DNA of 64,000 nucleotides. Source: RGIG8124 sp045130665. Its GTDB lineage: Bacteria; Bacillota; Clostridia; Christensenellales; CAG-917. Each line of letters begins with the position of its first letter. The first letter of the stretch is position 1. Positions 8,856 through 16,841 of this stretch are shown piece after piece. The notes under the pieces were generated by a model that worked only from the letters and a program-made list of their open reading frames with translations, was not told the origin of the DNA and did no database searches. Position numbers and translations under genes: made by a program. Location of the stretch: contig JBGUQC010000004.1 of NCBI GenBank assembly GCA_045130665.1, positions 434,001 to 498,000 of the forward strand. The letters are read 5' to 3'.

Positions 8856-10235
8856 TTACAATGTATGTTTCATTTTTTCAGCTAATTCGTCTCTAGATCC
8901 AACTTGCATTTTCTTATAAACAGACGATCTATGTGTCTTAGCTGTATTCTCACTAATATATAATTTGTTGGCAATTTCTCTTAACGAAAGTCCCTCAATA
9001 AGTAAATCTGCAACTTCTATTTCCTTATCTGTAAGTCCTACACTTTCATATGCTTGTGCTTTTGTTATTGTAGTATCAAATTGTACATACTCCTCTTCTT
9101 GTGCAGTAAGAGATATACCATTGTTCCAAAAAACTGATGTTGCTAATACAACAATATCTCCAACGAGACATATGGATAACCATACCTTTAATCCAACTTC
9201 ACCTGAATAGAAGAATACTATCGTTGCGGCAACAGCAATAATCATACCCATTATATTAGATACAATAGGTGCAAGTTTTAACATTGGAGATTCTTTATAT
9301 TTTCTAATTATATTACATAAAATGTAATAAAGATTCATCATACAAATATTAAATGTAGCTCCTGCAAATGCTGCAGCTAAATATTTAACACACGTTGCAA
9401 TACCAACTAAATATGAAAATATAGCTATAACTGCAAATGTAAATCCTGTTAATAATGTGCTAGTTGCTGGTTTTGGCATAAATCTATATTCAATGAAATA
9501 AATCATTGCACCTAATGCTGCGCCACCATAGAAAAAATACCTGGAATATTCTACATCACATGCTAGCTTTTCCATGATTATCATGGAACTACATACTGCA
9601 ACCACTCCACCAATGCAAGCCAAAACTAATGGGAAATATAATTTCTTTTGGAATGTTTCAACAACTGCAATCTGCCACTCTGTATCTTTCTTTTCAAAGA
9701 AACTAATTGCTGCAGCAACTACACTAAGTGCAAATATCAACCACCAGAACTCGGCTGAGAATCTATTAAAGATAATACTAAATACACTAACACCTGCAAC
9801 AAGTAAATGTGCAAGAACAATACCAAACAATCTTTCGGCATTATTCATCTCATAAATATATGTTAATAATGAGCAAACCGCGAGCTGTCCAAGTAAGACA
9901 GATAATATAACAAGATATGCAATACTTGTTCTAGCCTCAACAAAAATAGCTCCAAACATTATCATTACAGCGGAAATTACACATATTATTCTCTTTGGTA
10001 TTTCAAGTGTATGACGTCTTAAAACTGCAAATCCAACAACAATACTAGCAAGCAATGCAATGTGTTGGTATAAAGTAATCATAGAAAACTCAAAGCTGAT
10101 AATGCCATCTTCATAGATAAAGTACTTGGTAGCTACCATAAAAACGAAGGTATATAAGAGCATCCAATAGACAACATTTGCCCATTTAGTCTTTCTTACA
10201 TTCTTTAAAAAACCAGCTTTATTTTCTTGTGTCAT
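8856..10235 (-). CDS. 12-TM membrane protein with C-terminal LuxR-type HTH
   Basis: A one-component regulator. About twelve hydrophobic segments fill residues ~15-385 in an MFS-like layout, and a LuxR/GerE helix-turn-helix forms the last ~60 residues (LTDKEIEVADLL, LSLREIANKLYISENTAKTHR). The DNA-binding end would be cytosolic. I chose the ATG at 10235 (459 residues). The open frame reaches a TTG at 10286, but that adds a Cys-rich extension and lacks a good ribosome site. Proteins pairing a transporter-like membrane domain with LuxR HTH are known mainly from gut Actinobacteria such as Eggerthellaceae. The ligand is unknown. The next genes downstream on the same strand are the surface lipoproteins, its likely targets. 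Confidence 0.8.
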   Translation of the reverse strand: MTQENKAGFLKNVRKTKWANVVYWMLLYTFVFMVATKYFIYEDGIISFEFSMITLYQHIALLASIVVGFAVLRRHTLEIPKRIICVISAVMIMFGAIFVEARTSIAYLVILSVLLGQLAVCSLLTYIYEMNNAERLFGIVLAHLLVAGVSVFSIIFNRFSAEFWWLIFALSVVAAAISFFEKKDTEWQIAVVETFQKKLYFPLVLACIGGVVAVCSSMIIMEKLACDVEYSRYFFYGGAALGAMIYFIEYRFMPKPATSTLLTGFTFAVIAIFSYLVGIATCVKYLAAAFAGATFNICMMNLYYILCNIIRKYKESPMLKLAPIVSNIMGMIIAVAATIVFFYSGEVGLKVWLSICLVGDIVVLATSVFWNNGISLTAQEEEYVQFDTTITKAQAYESVGLTDKEIEVADLLIEGLSLREIANKLYISENTAKTHRSSVYKKMQVGSRDELAEKMKHTL

Positions 10236-10301
10236 AAAAAATCTCAATTTTTTAAGTATAAAAAAAGCATAGCACTTGCAGCACAAAAATTCAAGTCATA
10301 T

Positions 10302-10330
10302 ATTATATAGGTTATTTTTTTGCTTTAAAA
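10302..10330 (-). promoter_or_regulatory. Candidate promoter of the membrane LuxR gene
   Basis: The minus strand reads TATAAT at 10307-10302 with a weak TTTAAA -35 about 16 bases upstream. Initiation near 10295 would fit translation from the ATG at 10235. The -35 overlaps the T tract of the upstream terminator. Confidence 0.4.
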
Positions 10331-10360
10331 AATAAGCCCCTGAAAATCTTCAAGGGCTTA
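10325..10360 (-). terminator. Intrinsic terminator of the M28 peptidase operon
   Basis: A 12-bp stem with one mismatch (10333-10344 with 10349-10360, TAAGCCC arms) is followed on the minus strand by TTTTTT. It ends the MarR/M28 transcript. Confidence 0.85.
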
Positions 10361-10380
10361 GTTTTCGATATTCTAATTGG

Positions 10381-11610
10381 CTATTCTTCTGAATATTTGT
10401 GGTCCCAAGCATTTAAGAAAGCAACTGTTGCAGCATAACAATTTTCTAATCCTTGTTCATCTAAATTATCAAAGCTATCTAATCTTGTGTGGTAGTATCT
10501 CTCCAGTGTATGAGCAAGACCTGTAACGCCTACACTTCTAAATCCACCTTGGGTAAATGCTGCACAATCTGTTGCACCAAATGGAACAGTACCTACACCA
10601 CATGGAACATCTATATCTTTACATGCTTGTAAGAATAACTCAGATCCTTCCTTATCTGCTGGAACTAATCCGTTTAAATCTCTTGTATTAATCTGTAAAC
10701 ATGCTGGGTCATGGATTGTATCATAAGATACAATAATTGTTGGAACATCTTCATATTCACCTTTGTGTTGTTTTGCCCATGCTTTGCCACCTCTTAATCC
10801 AGCTTCTTCTGAACCAGAAATAATTACACCAACTTCTGTATGTTCTAATTCAATATTGTTTTCTTTTAATGCTTTCAGAAGTGCAATACCCATATAACAT
10901 CCTGTTAGGTTATCATTTGCACCATCTACAATTGTCTTTGTATCTGAAAGGAAATATGTAATAAAGAATACAGGTACAAATATTAAACCGACACATGGAA
11001 GAATTAATGTTATTCCATTTGGTAAACCTGCACCAACACCACCTAATACAACCCACTTATATATTGCAGTGGCAAATATATAAAGAGTTCCTATTACGTC
11101 TACCATTACTTGGCCAATGAATACTCTTCCACCACAATGATAGTTTGTAGACCATTCCCATACTGCATCTGGATGACCATTAAAGAATACTCTTGCCTTT
11201 ACCTCACCTTTACATTTTTTAATTGCTGTAACATTGTGAGATGTCTTTTCTTTGTACAATGGATCTAATGCTGTTGTATAAAAAATAAATTGTAAGAACA
11301 TTGGAATGAAACCAACAACTAGTAAAACAATAGATACCAAAGATGTAAAGAATGCAGCAACTGCAGCTAAAATAAAGCATGTCATGGAAATATATATCCA
11401 GCCCATGAATGATGCAGGATATACCTTAAATGGCTCTATGTTTGCATCAGCACCATATCCCCTCATTTGTTCAGCCATATACTCACATGCCAACTTTTCT
11501 CCTTCACTTCCTGGATCTCTTTTGCCCATAGTTGTACATATGTGCTTAATTTCATCCATCATGAATCTTGTACTTGCTTTTCGTTGTTCTAATAACTTCT
11601 TTGTTTCCAT
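10381..11610 (-). CDS. Membrane-anchored M28-family zinc peptidase
   Basis: 409 residues. The core matches M28 aminopeptidase-like zinc hydrolases: metal-site residues H146 (NGHPD), D233 (GANDN), E268/E269 (GSEEAG), D297 and H374 (YYHTRLD). Two insertions carry hydrophobic segments, one pair near residues 70-112 and another pair near 165-220. The catalytic domain is therefore interrupted by membrane spans, unlike soluble M28 peptidases. Substrate is unknown and the side of the membrane is unclear. The ribosome site AAGGTGGG overlaps the stop codon of the MarR gene, so the two are co-transcribed and the peptidase is probably under MarR control. Confidence 0.8.
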   Translation of the reverse strand: METKKLLEQRKASTRFMMDEIKHICTTMGKRDPGSEGEKLACEYMAEQMRGYGADANIEPFKVYPASFMGWIYISMTCFILAAVAAFFTSLVSIVLLVVGFIPMFLQFIFYTTALDPLYKEKTSHNVTAIKKCKGEVKARVFFNGHPDAVWEWSTNYHCGGRVFIGQVMVDVIGTLYIFATAIYKWVVLGGVGAGLPNGITLILPCVGLIFVPVFFITYFLSDTKTIVDGANDNLTGCYMGIALLKALKENNIELEHTEVGVIISGSEEAGLRGGKAWAKQHKGEYEDVPTIIVSYDTIHDPACLQINTRDLNGLVPADKEGSELFLQACKDIDVPCGVGTVPFGATDCAAFTQGGFRSVGVTGLAHTLERYYHTRLDSFDNLDEQGLENCYAATVAFLNAWDHKYSEE

Positions 11611-11618
11611 ATCCCACC

Positions 11619-12041
11619 TTATGCATTAAGATTTTTACACATTATTTGAAGCAATAATCTTAAAACGTTTGCTTCATCCTCCGTAAACCCATAAAAGGCT
11701 CTTTCAAAGAACTCTGCCTTATATACTTCAATATCTGATGCAAGTTTCTCCCCTTCTTCTGTTAAGGAAAGAGTTTGTTCTCTCTTGTCTTTGCCATCTA
11801 CTTTAATTTCAATAAAGCCCTTACTCTTTAAAAGCTTTACACTTCTAGAAATTAATGCTTTAGATACGTTTGCAATAATTGCAATCTCGCTAGCCTTGGA
11901 TGTTTTTTTTAAAGTTGTTAAAACCACTATCTCATTTGGAGATAATGCATACTTGCTTACTTTTTTTGTAAGGAATTCATTATATGAATTCAATAGCTTA
12001 CGATACATGAAAAAATAATTATTTGAGTTCTTTGCGTCCAT
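11619..12041 (-). CDS. MarR-family transcriptional regulator
   Basis: 140 residues with the MarR winged helix: LSPNEIVVLTTL (helix 1), ASEIAIIANVSKALISRSVKLLKSKGFIE (HTH) and a wing carrying the typical DKREQTLSLTEEG motif. It should bind palindromic operators as a dimer, released by a small ligand. It is the first gene of the M28 peptidase operon with an 8-base gap. Two small inverted repeats lie just upstream (12041-12053, 12084-12097) and are candidate autoregulatory sites. The ribosome site is poor. No Cys-based redox switch is visible. Confidence 0.85.
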   Translation of the reverse strand: MDAKNSNNYFFMYRKLLNSYNEFLTKKVSKYALSPNEIVVLTTLKKTSKASEIAIIANVSKALISRSVKLLKSKGFIEIKVDGKDKREQTLSLTEEGEKLASDIEVYKAEFFERAFYGFTEDEANVLRLLLQIMCKNLNA

Positions 12042-12097
12042 AGTACAATACTAAACCTTTTTTTATGGATTATCAATATAAAAGTTAACAATTTAAC
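12041..12097 (-). promoter_or_regulatory. Two candidate MarR operators upstream of the marR-like gene
   Basis: TAGTA-TTG-TACTA (12041-12053) overlaps the start codon, and GTTAA-N4-TTAAC (12084-12097) lies about 45 bases further upstream. Both are short perfect inverted repeats in the spacing range of MarR-type sites. Assignment is by position only. Confidence 0.35.
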
Positions 12098-12109
12098 AAA
12101 TTTTTAGGT

Positions 12110-12135
12110 AAAAATATATGCCCTCATGGGGCATA
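12110..12135 (-). terminator. Intrinsic terminator of the BaiN-like gene
   Basis: Stem TATGCCC/GGGCATA (12117-12123 with 12129-12135) with a TCATG loop, followed on the minus strand by ATATTTTTA. Confidence 0.8.
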
Positions 12136-12142
12136 CATCTTA

Positions 12143-13336
12143 TTAAAGTCTATTTAATGTTAATGCTACAGCATGTGCAGATGCCCAAGCCCAGTGCAAG
12201 TTAAATCCTCCACTGTCTCCGTCTATATCTAACACTTCACCAATTGCATATAAGCCTTTTTGCTTTAAAGATTGTAAGGTCTCATCAAACTCGTTAATGT
12301 TTAATCCACCAGATGTGCATTGTGCTAAAGATATGTCTCCTAATCCTTCAATCTTAATTGGATAAGACTTAATAACCTTTGCAATAGCATTTACTCTTTC
12401 TGGTGCCATTTGATCCTCTGTAGACTTGGATGCAACAATTAATCTTGCAGCAACTTTGGAATGAAACATTCCAAGTAAGAGTTCGCCAACTGTTACATTA
12501 CCTCTCTTATTTAAGATTCCCTCTACTTCAGATAATGAGTACTCTGGCATGAAGTCTATTAAAATATTTGCACCTTCTCTTGTAACGCCACGAGAGATTT
12601 CATTAGACATGTTGAATACTGCAATTCCAGATAGACCAAAGTCTTTGAAAAGTATTTCGCCAACTTCATATCTGTATCCTATACGGATACCACCCTTAAC
12701 TCTTACACCAGATAATCCTTTAATGGATTCCTTGTCTGTCTTAATAGGAACTAGAGATGGTTGTATTGGTTTTACTGTGTGTCCAAATGCTGTATATAAA
12801 TCTAAACTACTACGTCCAAATGTTGCAGTAGAGCCTGTTGCAAGAACAACATTATCTGCTTGATATTCAAAGGATTTATTATTTTCGTTTTCATCTTTAT
12901 ATACACCTGAAACAGTAAATCCATCTGGACCGTAATTAATGATCTTTGCATAGTGTCCAGTCTTAATATCTACGCCATTCTTTTGAACTGCTAAACGTAA
13001 TACATCTAATACATTAGATGAACACTCTGAATATGGGTATACTCTTTCATCTATAACTTTAGTTAAAAGACCCATTTGTTCAAAAGCACGAATTACATCG
13101 TGTGCATCATAGTTGTCTATAAATTGCTCTACATAAGATGGGTGGTTGTAATGGATAGTCTTCATATCTAAGTTTGTTAGATTGCATTTACCATTACCTG
13201 TTGCTAGTAATTTCTTACCAACTCTGTCATTAGACTCTATAATTAGAGTCTTTTTAATTGGAGAAAGCTGGGATGCTAGGAATAAACCAGCAGCTCCACC
13301 ACCTATAATAATAATGTCATATCTTGCGTTACTCAT
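12143..13336 (-). CDS. HI0933/BaiN-family FAD-dependent oxidoreductase
   Basis: 397 residues. The N-terminal dinucleotide-binding fold is IIIIGGGAAGLFLA (about residues 8-21), followed by the family signature GKKLLATGNGKCNLTN. A second FAD-contact segment is VVLATGS, and the C-terminal FAD-closing motif is AIGEVLDIDGDSGGFNLHWAWASA. This is the HI0933-like flavoprotein family, including the proposed bile-acid reductase BaiN. Most members have no proven substrate, so I give no gene symbol. It stands alone between the MarR operon and the divergent flavodiiron gene, and no strong ribosome site precedes the ATG. Confidence 0.85.
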   Translation of the reverse strand: MSNARYDIIIIGGGAAGLFLASQLSPIKKTLIIESNDRVGKKLLATGNGKCNLTNLDMKTIHYNHPSYVEQFIDNYDAHDVIRAFEQMGLLTKVIDERVYPYSECSSNVLDVLRLAVQKNGVDIKTGHYAKIINYGPDGFTVSGVYKDENENNKSFEYQADNVVLATGSTATFGRSSLDLYTAFGHTVKPIQPSLVPIKTDKESIKGLSGVRVKGGIRIGYRYEVGEILFKDFGLSGIAVFNMSNEISRGVTREGANILIDFMPEYSLSEVEGILNKRGNVTVGELLLGMFHSKVAARLIVASKSTEDQMAPERVNAIAKVIKSYPIKIEGLGDISLAQCTSGGLNINEFDETLQSLKQKGLYAIGEVLDIDGDSGGFNLHWAWASAHAVALTLNRL

Positions 13337-13390
13337 AAGAAATATTTTACCATCCGTATACTCATTTTACAAATAATAATACTATTTTAT

Positions 13391-13420
13391 TTGTTTACTA
13401 ATTTGAATATATTGTATAAT
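13391..13420 (+). promoter_or_regulatory. Promoter of the flavodiiron gene
   Basis: TTGTTT (13391-13396), 18 bases, then TATAAT (13415-13420); a GGAGAA ribosome site follows just before the ATG at 13451. Confidence 0.6.
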
Positions 13421-13450
13421 CATTAAAAATCGATTAAATGGAGAAAAGCA

Positions 13451-14581
13451 ATGGGAAAAATAGTTTACGTTGGCGCATATGATACAACCTTAGACAAATT
13501 TGAAAGTCAATATGAAGTTCCAAATGGTATAACATACAATAGCTATGTCATTATAGACGAAAAAATCGCTGTTTTAGACACTATAGACAAAAGAAAAGGA
13601 GATGAATGGTTTGCTAACCTAGATAAAGCATTTGAAGGAAGAAAACCAGATTACCTCATTGTCTCACATATGGAACCAGATCATTCTGCAAATATTGAAG
13701 CACTTGCAAACAAATATCCAGAAATGAAACTAGTTGCATCTAAACAAGCTGTCCCAATGCTTAAGAACTTCACATCTTCAGATATAGATGCAAGAACAAT
13801 AGTTGCAAACGAGGGAGATACATTATCTCTCGGCGAACATACACTAACCTTCATTATGGCTCCATTAGTTCACTGGCCAGAAGTTATGGTTGAATATGAG
13901 AGCAAAACAAAGACTTTGTTTGCAGCAGATGGGTTCGGAAGATTTGGAGATTTCAATGAGGATTCACCTTGGGAAGACGAGGCAAGAAGATATTATTTCA
14001 ATATTGTAGGTAAATATGGTGTACAAACTGCTAACCTTCTTAAAAAAGCAGCTACATTAGATATTGCAAGAATTTGCCCACTCCATGGACCAATCTTAAC
14101 AAAAGACTTAGGAAAATACATTAACCTTTATGCAAAGTGGTCTTCATATGAACCAGAGTGCCTAGACAAAGTAACCATTGTTTCGGCATCTATTCATGGA
14201 AATTCATATAAAGCAGCAAAGTATCTTGCAGACAAGTTAGGAGATAGAGCTGAGTTAATAGATATAACAAGAACAGAATACTCTTATGCACTCTCCTCTG
14301 CTTTCAAGAATGGAACACTAGTATTATTCTGTGCAACATATAACCTCGAGATGTTCTCACCTATGGCAGACTTCTTAGAGAGATTACATAACAAGACATT
14401 TAGAAAGCGTAGAGTTGCACTTATTGAAAATGGTAGTTGGGCACCAATGGCTGCAAAGAAAATGATGGAGAGCTTATCTACTTTAAAGGATATTGAAATC
14501 ATAGCAGACCCAATTACAATCCCAAGTACAGCAAAGGCAGATACTCTTGCAAAATTAGATGATTTAGCAACAAAACTATAA
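13451..14581 (+). CDS. fprA: Flavodiiron protein (FprA-type A flavoprotein)
   Basis: 376 residues. A beta-lactamase-like domain (about 1-240) carries the diiron ligands: H73-x-E75-x-D77-H78 (SHMEPDH), H141 (LVHW), D160 (AADGFG) and a His near 221 (CPLHGP). A flavodoxin domain with the FMN site (SASIHGNSYKAA) follows. Such class A enzymes reduce O2 to water and/or NO to N2O using reduced rubredoxin or F420, protecting anaerobes. No rubredoxin is fused or adjacent. It has its own promoter and a downstream terminator. The neighbouring peroxidase operon makes this an oxygen-defence block. Confidence 0.93.
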   Translation: MGKIVYVGAYDTTLDKFESQYEVPNGITYNSYVIIDEKIAVLDTIDKRKGDEWFANLDKAFEGRKPDYLIVSHMEPDHSANIEALANKYPEMKLVASKQAVPMLKNFTSSDIDARTIVANEGDTLSLGEHTLTFIMAPLVHWPEVMVEYESKTKTLFAADGFGRFGDFNEDSPWEDEARRYYFNIVGKYGVQTANLLKKAATLDIARICPLHGPILTKDLGKYINLYAKWSSYEPECLDKVTIVSASIHGNSYKAAKYLADKLGDRAELIDITRTEYSYALSSAFKNGTLVLFCATYNLEMFSPMADFLERLHNKTFRKRRVALIENGSWAPMAAKKMMESLSTLKDIEIIADPITIPSTAKADTLAKLDDLATKL

Positions 14582-14606
14582 TTCCAATTAAATTAATAAT
14601 TAAGGA

Positions 14607-14634
14607 TCCAGGATTTTTCTTGGAACTTTTTTTT
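14607..14634 (+). terminator. Intrinsic terminator after the flavodiiron gene
   Basis: TCCAGGA/TCTTGGA stem (one G-U pair, loop TTTT) followed by a run of eight T. Confidence 0.75.
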
Positions 14635-14643
14635 ATTTTTTGC

Positions 14644-14671
14644 TTGACTTTTAAAATAGATTGTATATAAT
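14644..14671 (+). promoter_or_regulatory. Promoter of the gpx-TSCPD-ohrR operon
   Basis: TTGACT (14644-14649), 16 bases, TATAAT (14666-14671). The -10 merges into the OhrR-like operator. Confidence 0.8.
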
Positions 14672-14693
14672 TTAATTGTATTCAATTTAATTT
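14669..14693 (+). promoter_or_regulatory. Candidate OhrR operator
   Basis: The centre is an inverted repeat AATTG-TATT-CAATT (14674-14687) flanked by further AATTTAATT half-like sequence. This resembles the AT-rich TACAATT/AATTGTA repeats bound by Bacillus OhrR. It covers the predicted transcription start, where a bound repressor would block initiation. The OhrR-like gene is the last gene of the same operon. Confidence 0.55.
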
Positions 14694-14708
14694 TCGGAGG
14701 TAAGAAAA

Positions 14709-15182
14709 ATGTCAGTGTATGATTTCGTAATGAGAGATGCTCAAGGCAATGATGTAAATCTTGCAGATTATAAAGGTAAAGTTTTACTAATAGTAAATAC
14801 AGCAACTGGATGTGGATTTACACCACAATATGAAGGACTTGAAGAATTATATGAGAAATATAAAGACCAAGGCTTTGAAATTTTAGATTTCCCATGCAAC
14901 CAATTTGCAGGACAAGCACCAGGAACAGATGAAGAAATCGTTTCAGAGTGCAAAATGCGTTTCAATGTTTCATTCAAACAATTCTCAAAAATTGAAGTAA
15001 ACGGAGACAATGCAGCACCATTATATAAATACTTAAAAGAAGAACAAAAAGGTGCTATGGGCAGCAGAATTAAATGGAACTTCACAAAGTTCTTAGTAAC
15101 AAGAGATGGACAAGTGATTGCTAGATTCTCACCTATTGTAACACCAGAAAAAATGGAAGAAGATATCGTAAAACTTTTGTAA
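14709..15182 (+). CDS. gpx: Glutathione peroxidase-family thiol peroxidase
   Basis: 157 residues with a thioredoxin fold. The peroxidatic Cys35 lies in NTATGCGFTPQ (Cys, not selenocysteine). The family FPCNQF motif gives Gln65 and KWNFTKFLV gives Trp123 and Asn124; Cys81 could be the resolving cysteine. Bacterial enzymes of this kind usually take electrons from thioredoxin rather than glutathione and reduce hydrogen peroxide or organic peroxides. The ribosome site is CGGAGG. It is first in an operon with a TSCPD protein and an OhrR-like regulator, which fits peroxide-induced expression. Confidence 0.95.
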   Translation: MSVYDFVMRDAQGNDVNLADYKGKVLLIVNTATGCGFTPQYEGLEELYEKYKDQGFEILDFPCNQFAGQAPGTDEEIVSECKMRFNVSFKQFSKIEVNGDNAAPLYKYLKEEQKGAMGSRIKWNFTKFLVTRDGQVIARFSPIVTPEKMEEDIVKLL

Positions 15183-15194
15183 TAGAGGTGCAAT

Positions 15195-15449
15195 ATGAGA
15201 TACGTATATGAACCAGAAGGAATATGTGCAATGCAAATAGAATTTGATTTGGATGGAGATAAAGTAAGTAACATCCAATTCTATGGCGGTTGCAATGGCA
15301 ATTTAAAAGCAATATCCAAATTAGTAAATGGATGGAGCGTAGATCAAATAGAAGGTGCATTAAAAGGTAACACATGTGGTAGAAAACCAACATCATGTGC
15401 TGACCAACTTGCAATAGCAGTCAGAGAAGCTTACGAGGCTAATAAATAA
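15195..15449 (+). CDS. TSCPD-domain protein (TIGR03905-like)
   Basis: 84 residues forming one TSCPD domain: EGICAMQIEFDLDGDKVSNIQFYGGCNGN, then TCGRKPTSCADQLA. The Cys residues in FYGGCNGN and in TCGRKPTSC are those conserved in the family and could bind metal or act in redox. The same domain is found at the C-terminus of some class II ribonucleotide reductases, but the free-standing form has no established function. It is 12 bases after gpx and 2 bases before the OhrR-like gene, so it belongs to the peroxide operon. Confidence 0.85.
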   Translation: MRYVYEPEGICAMQIEFDLDGDKVSNIQFYGGCNGNLKAISKLVNGWSVDQIEGALKGNTCGRKPTSCADQLAIAVREAYEANK

Positions 15450-15451
15450 TT

Positions 15452-15880
15452 ATGAATAATAAATACGATTGCATTAGATTAGAAAAACAACTATGTTTCC
15501 CTCTATATGCTGCATCTAGAGAGGTAATTAAACGTTACACTCCTTATTTGCAAAAGATAGACTTAACATATACTCAGTATGTTGCCATGATGGTATTATG
15601 GGCAGACAAGAAAACAACTGTTAAAGACTTAGGTGACAAACTATTTTTAGATAGCGGAACATTAACACCACTACTAAAGAGTCTTGAAACAAAAGGTCTA
15701 GTTACTAGATCTAGAAGCAAAGACGATGAAAGAGTTTTAATAGTTGAAATAACCAACAAAGGTGAGGCATTAAAAGACGAGGCTATTGGCATTCCAAAGG
15801 CAATGATGGGTTGCATGCAATTGACCGAAGATGAGGCTACAACTTTATACAAGCTACTATATAAATTGTTGAAAAACTAA
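15452..15880 (+). CDS. ohrR: OhrR-type peroxide-sensing MarR regulator
   Basis: 142 residues closely matching the OhrR branch of MarR proteins. The N-terminus has LEKQLCFPLYAASRE with the sensing Cys at position 15, exactly as in Bacillus OhrR. The HTH region contains LFLDSGTLTPLLKSLETKGLV and the wing reads RSRSKDDERVLIVEI. OhrR-type repressors leave DNA when this Cys is oxidised by organic hydroperoxides. No other Cys aligned with a two-Cys mechanism is obvious, although Cys7 and a Cys near position 116 are present. It is the last gene of the gpx operon, whose promoter carries a matching operator. Confidence 0.9.
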   Translation: MNNKYDCIRLEKQLCFPLYAASREVIKRYTPYLQKIDLTYTQYVAMMVLWADKKTTVKDLGDKLFLDSGTLTPLLKSLETKGLVTRSRSKDDERVLIVEITNKGEALKDEAIGIPKAMMGCMQLTEDEATTLYKLLYKLLKN

Positions 15881-15909
15881 TTGAAAAATTAAGTTTAACA
15901 AGCAAAATT

Positions 15910-15932
15910 GGACTTTAAAAGTCCTTTTTTGT
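15910..15932 (+). terminator. Intrinsic terminator between ohrR and the convergent hydrolase gene
   Basis: GGACTTT-A-AAAGTCC stem (15910-15924) followed by TTTTTT; it ends the ohrR transcript and may work weakly in the other direction. Confidence 0.8.
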
Positions 15933-15934
15933 TT

Positions 15935-16837
15935 TTATTCGGATAAAAATTCTAGAATATCATTGTTTGTTTTATCGCCTTCATCATACAAGAATATATG
16001 CCCTGAATTCTCATATGTTATAAACTGTGCATGAGGACAAACTTCTTTCATTCTATCTATCTGATAATAAGGCATTGTCTTATCAATCGTTCCCCAAATA
16101 ACTAACATAGGAAGCTTATCTTCTGCAACCTTTCTATATCCTGCCATAGCAAGATCGGTTCTTAATATAGTATGTCTTAAAGAAGATAATGTCGCCTTTA
16201 AAAAACCTTTATATTGTATAGGACCAGCAAAGCTTCTTTGGTAATAATCCCTCTCTTCATCTGAAACATAATATAGTTCGGATGTTGTTTTCTTTAGGAG
16301 CATTGGACCTGCTATATTATAAAATACCAACTCCCCTATTCCTGGACAATTTGCAACCTTCATATAGAATGGTGCTTTAAATGTATCCATACCAGCAGGA
16401 GCTAATAGAATTAACTTTTTAACCTTTTCTGGATGATTCTTGTAAAAAGTTGTAGTAATAATACCGCCCATGGATGTTCCAACGAGATAGAACTTCTCTT
16501 CTCCAAATAAAGCATTTGTTAAATCATCTAGTTGTCTAGCAAATAATTCTGCATTGTACTCTTCGTTTACTCTTTCAGAATATCCTCTTCCGAGCAAATC
16601 ATATCTTAATACCTTGTAACCCTTAGAAACTAGACACTCAAAAATTTTGTCATAGATATAATAAGGTGTTGCATAGCCGTGTGTTAAAACAACTAGCTCC
16701 CCTTCACCTTTTACTTCATAGTGTGTATTACCTGAAGGAAGGCTTATAAAAGAACCTTCTAACTTGGAACGTTCTTCATCTGTTAATATCTTCTTTTCCG
16801 CTTGTTTTAAAGCTAATTTTATTTCGTCTTTAGTCAT
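15935..16837 (-). CDS. Alpha/beta hydrolase
   Basis: 300 residues of the alpha/beta hydrolase fold. The oxyanion region is THGYATP. The nucleophile elbow is GTSMGG with Ser122, the acid is likely Asp252 (WGTIDKTMP) and the base His280 (ENSGHIF), completing the triad. There is no signal peptide, so it should be cytosolic. Substrate cannot be predicted; relatives include esterases, haloperoxidase-like and C-C bond hydrolases. It is the last gene of the guaB-folD-glycerate kinase run, starting 4 bases after the kinase stop with its AAGGT site inside that gene. Confidence 0.85.
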   Translation of the reverse strand: MTKDEIKLALKQAEKKILTDEERSKLEGSFISLPSGNTHYEVKGEGELVVLTHGYATPYYIYDKIFECLVSKGYKVLRYDLLGRGYSERVNEEYNAELFARQLDDLTNALFGEEKFYLVGTSMGGIITTTFYKNHPEKVKKLILLAPAGMDTFKAPFYMKVANCPGIGELVFYNIAGPMLLKKTTSELYYVSDEERDYYQRSFAGPIQYKGFLKATLSSLRHTILRTDLAMAGYRKVAEDKLPMLVIWGTIDKTMPYYQIDRMKEVCPHAQFITYENSGHIFLYDEGDKTNNDILEFLSE

Positions 16838-16841
16838 GTTG

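Noticed and set aside
9574..9855. Plus-strand open frame inside the LuxR-type gene
   Set aside because: It is a mirror of hydrophobic codons of the membrane domain, with no ribosome site.
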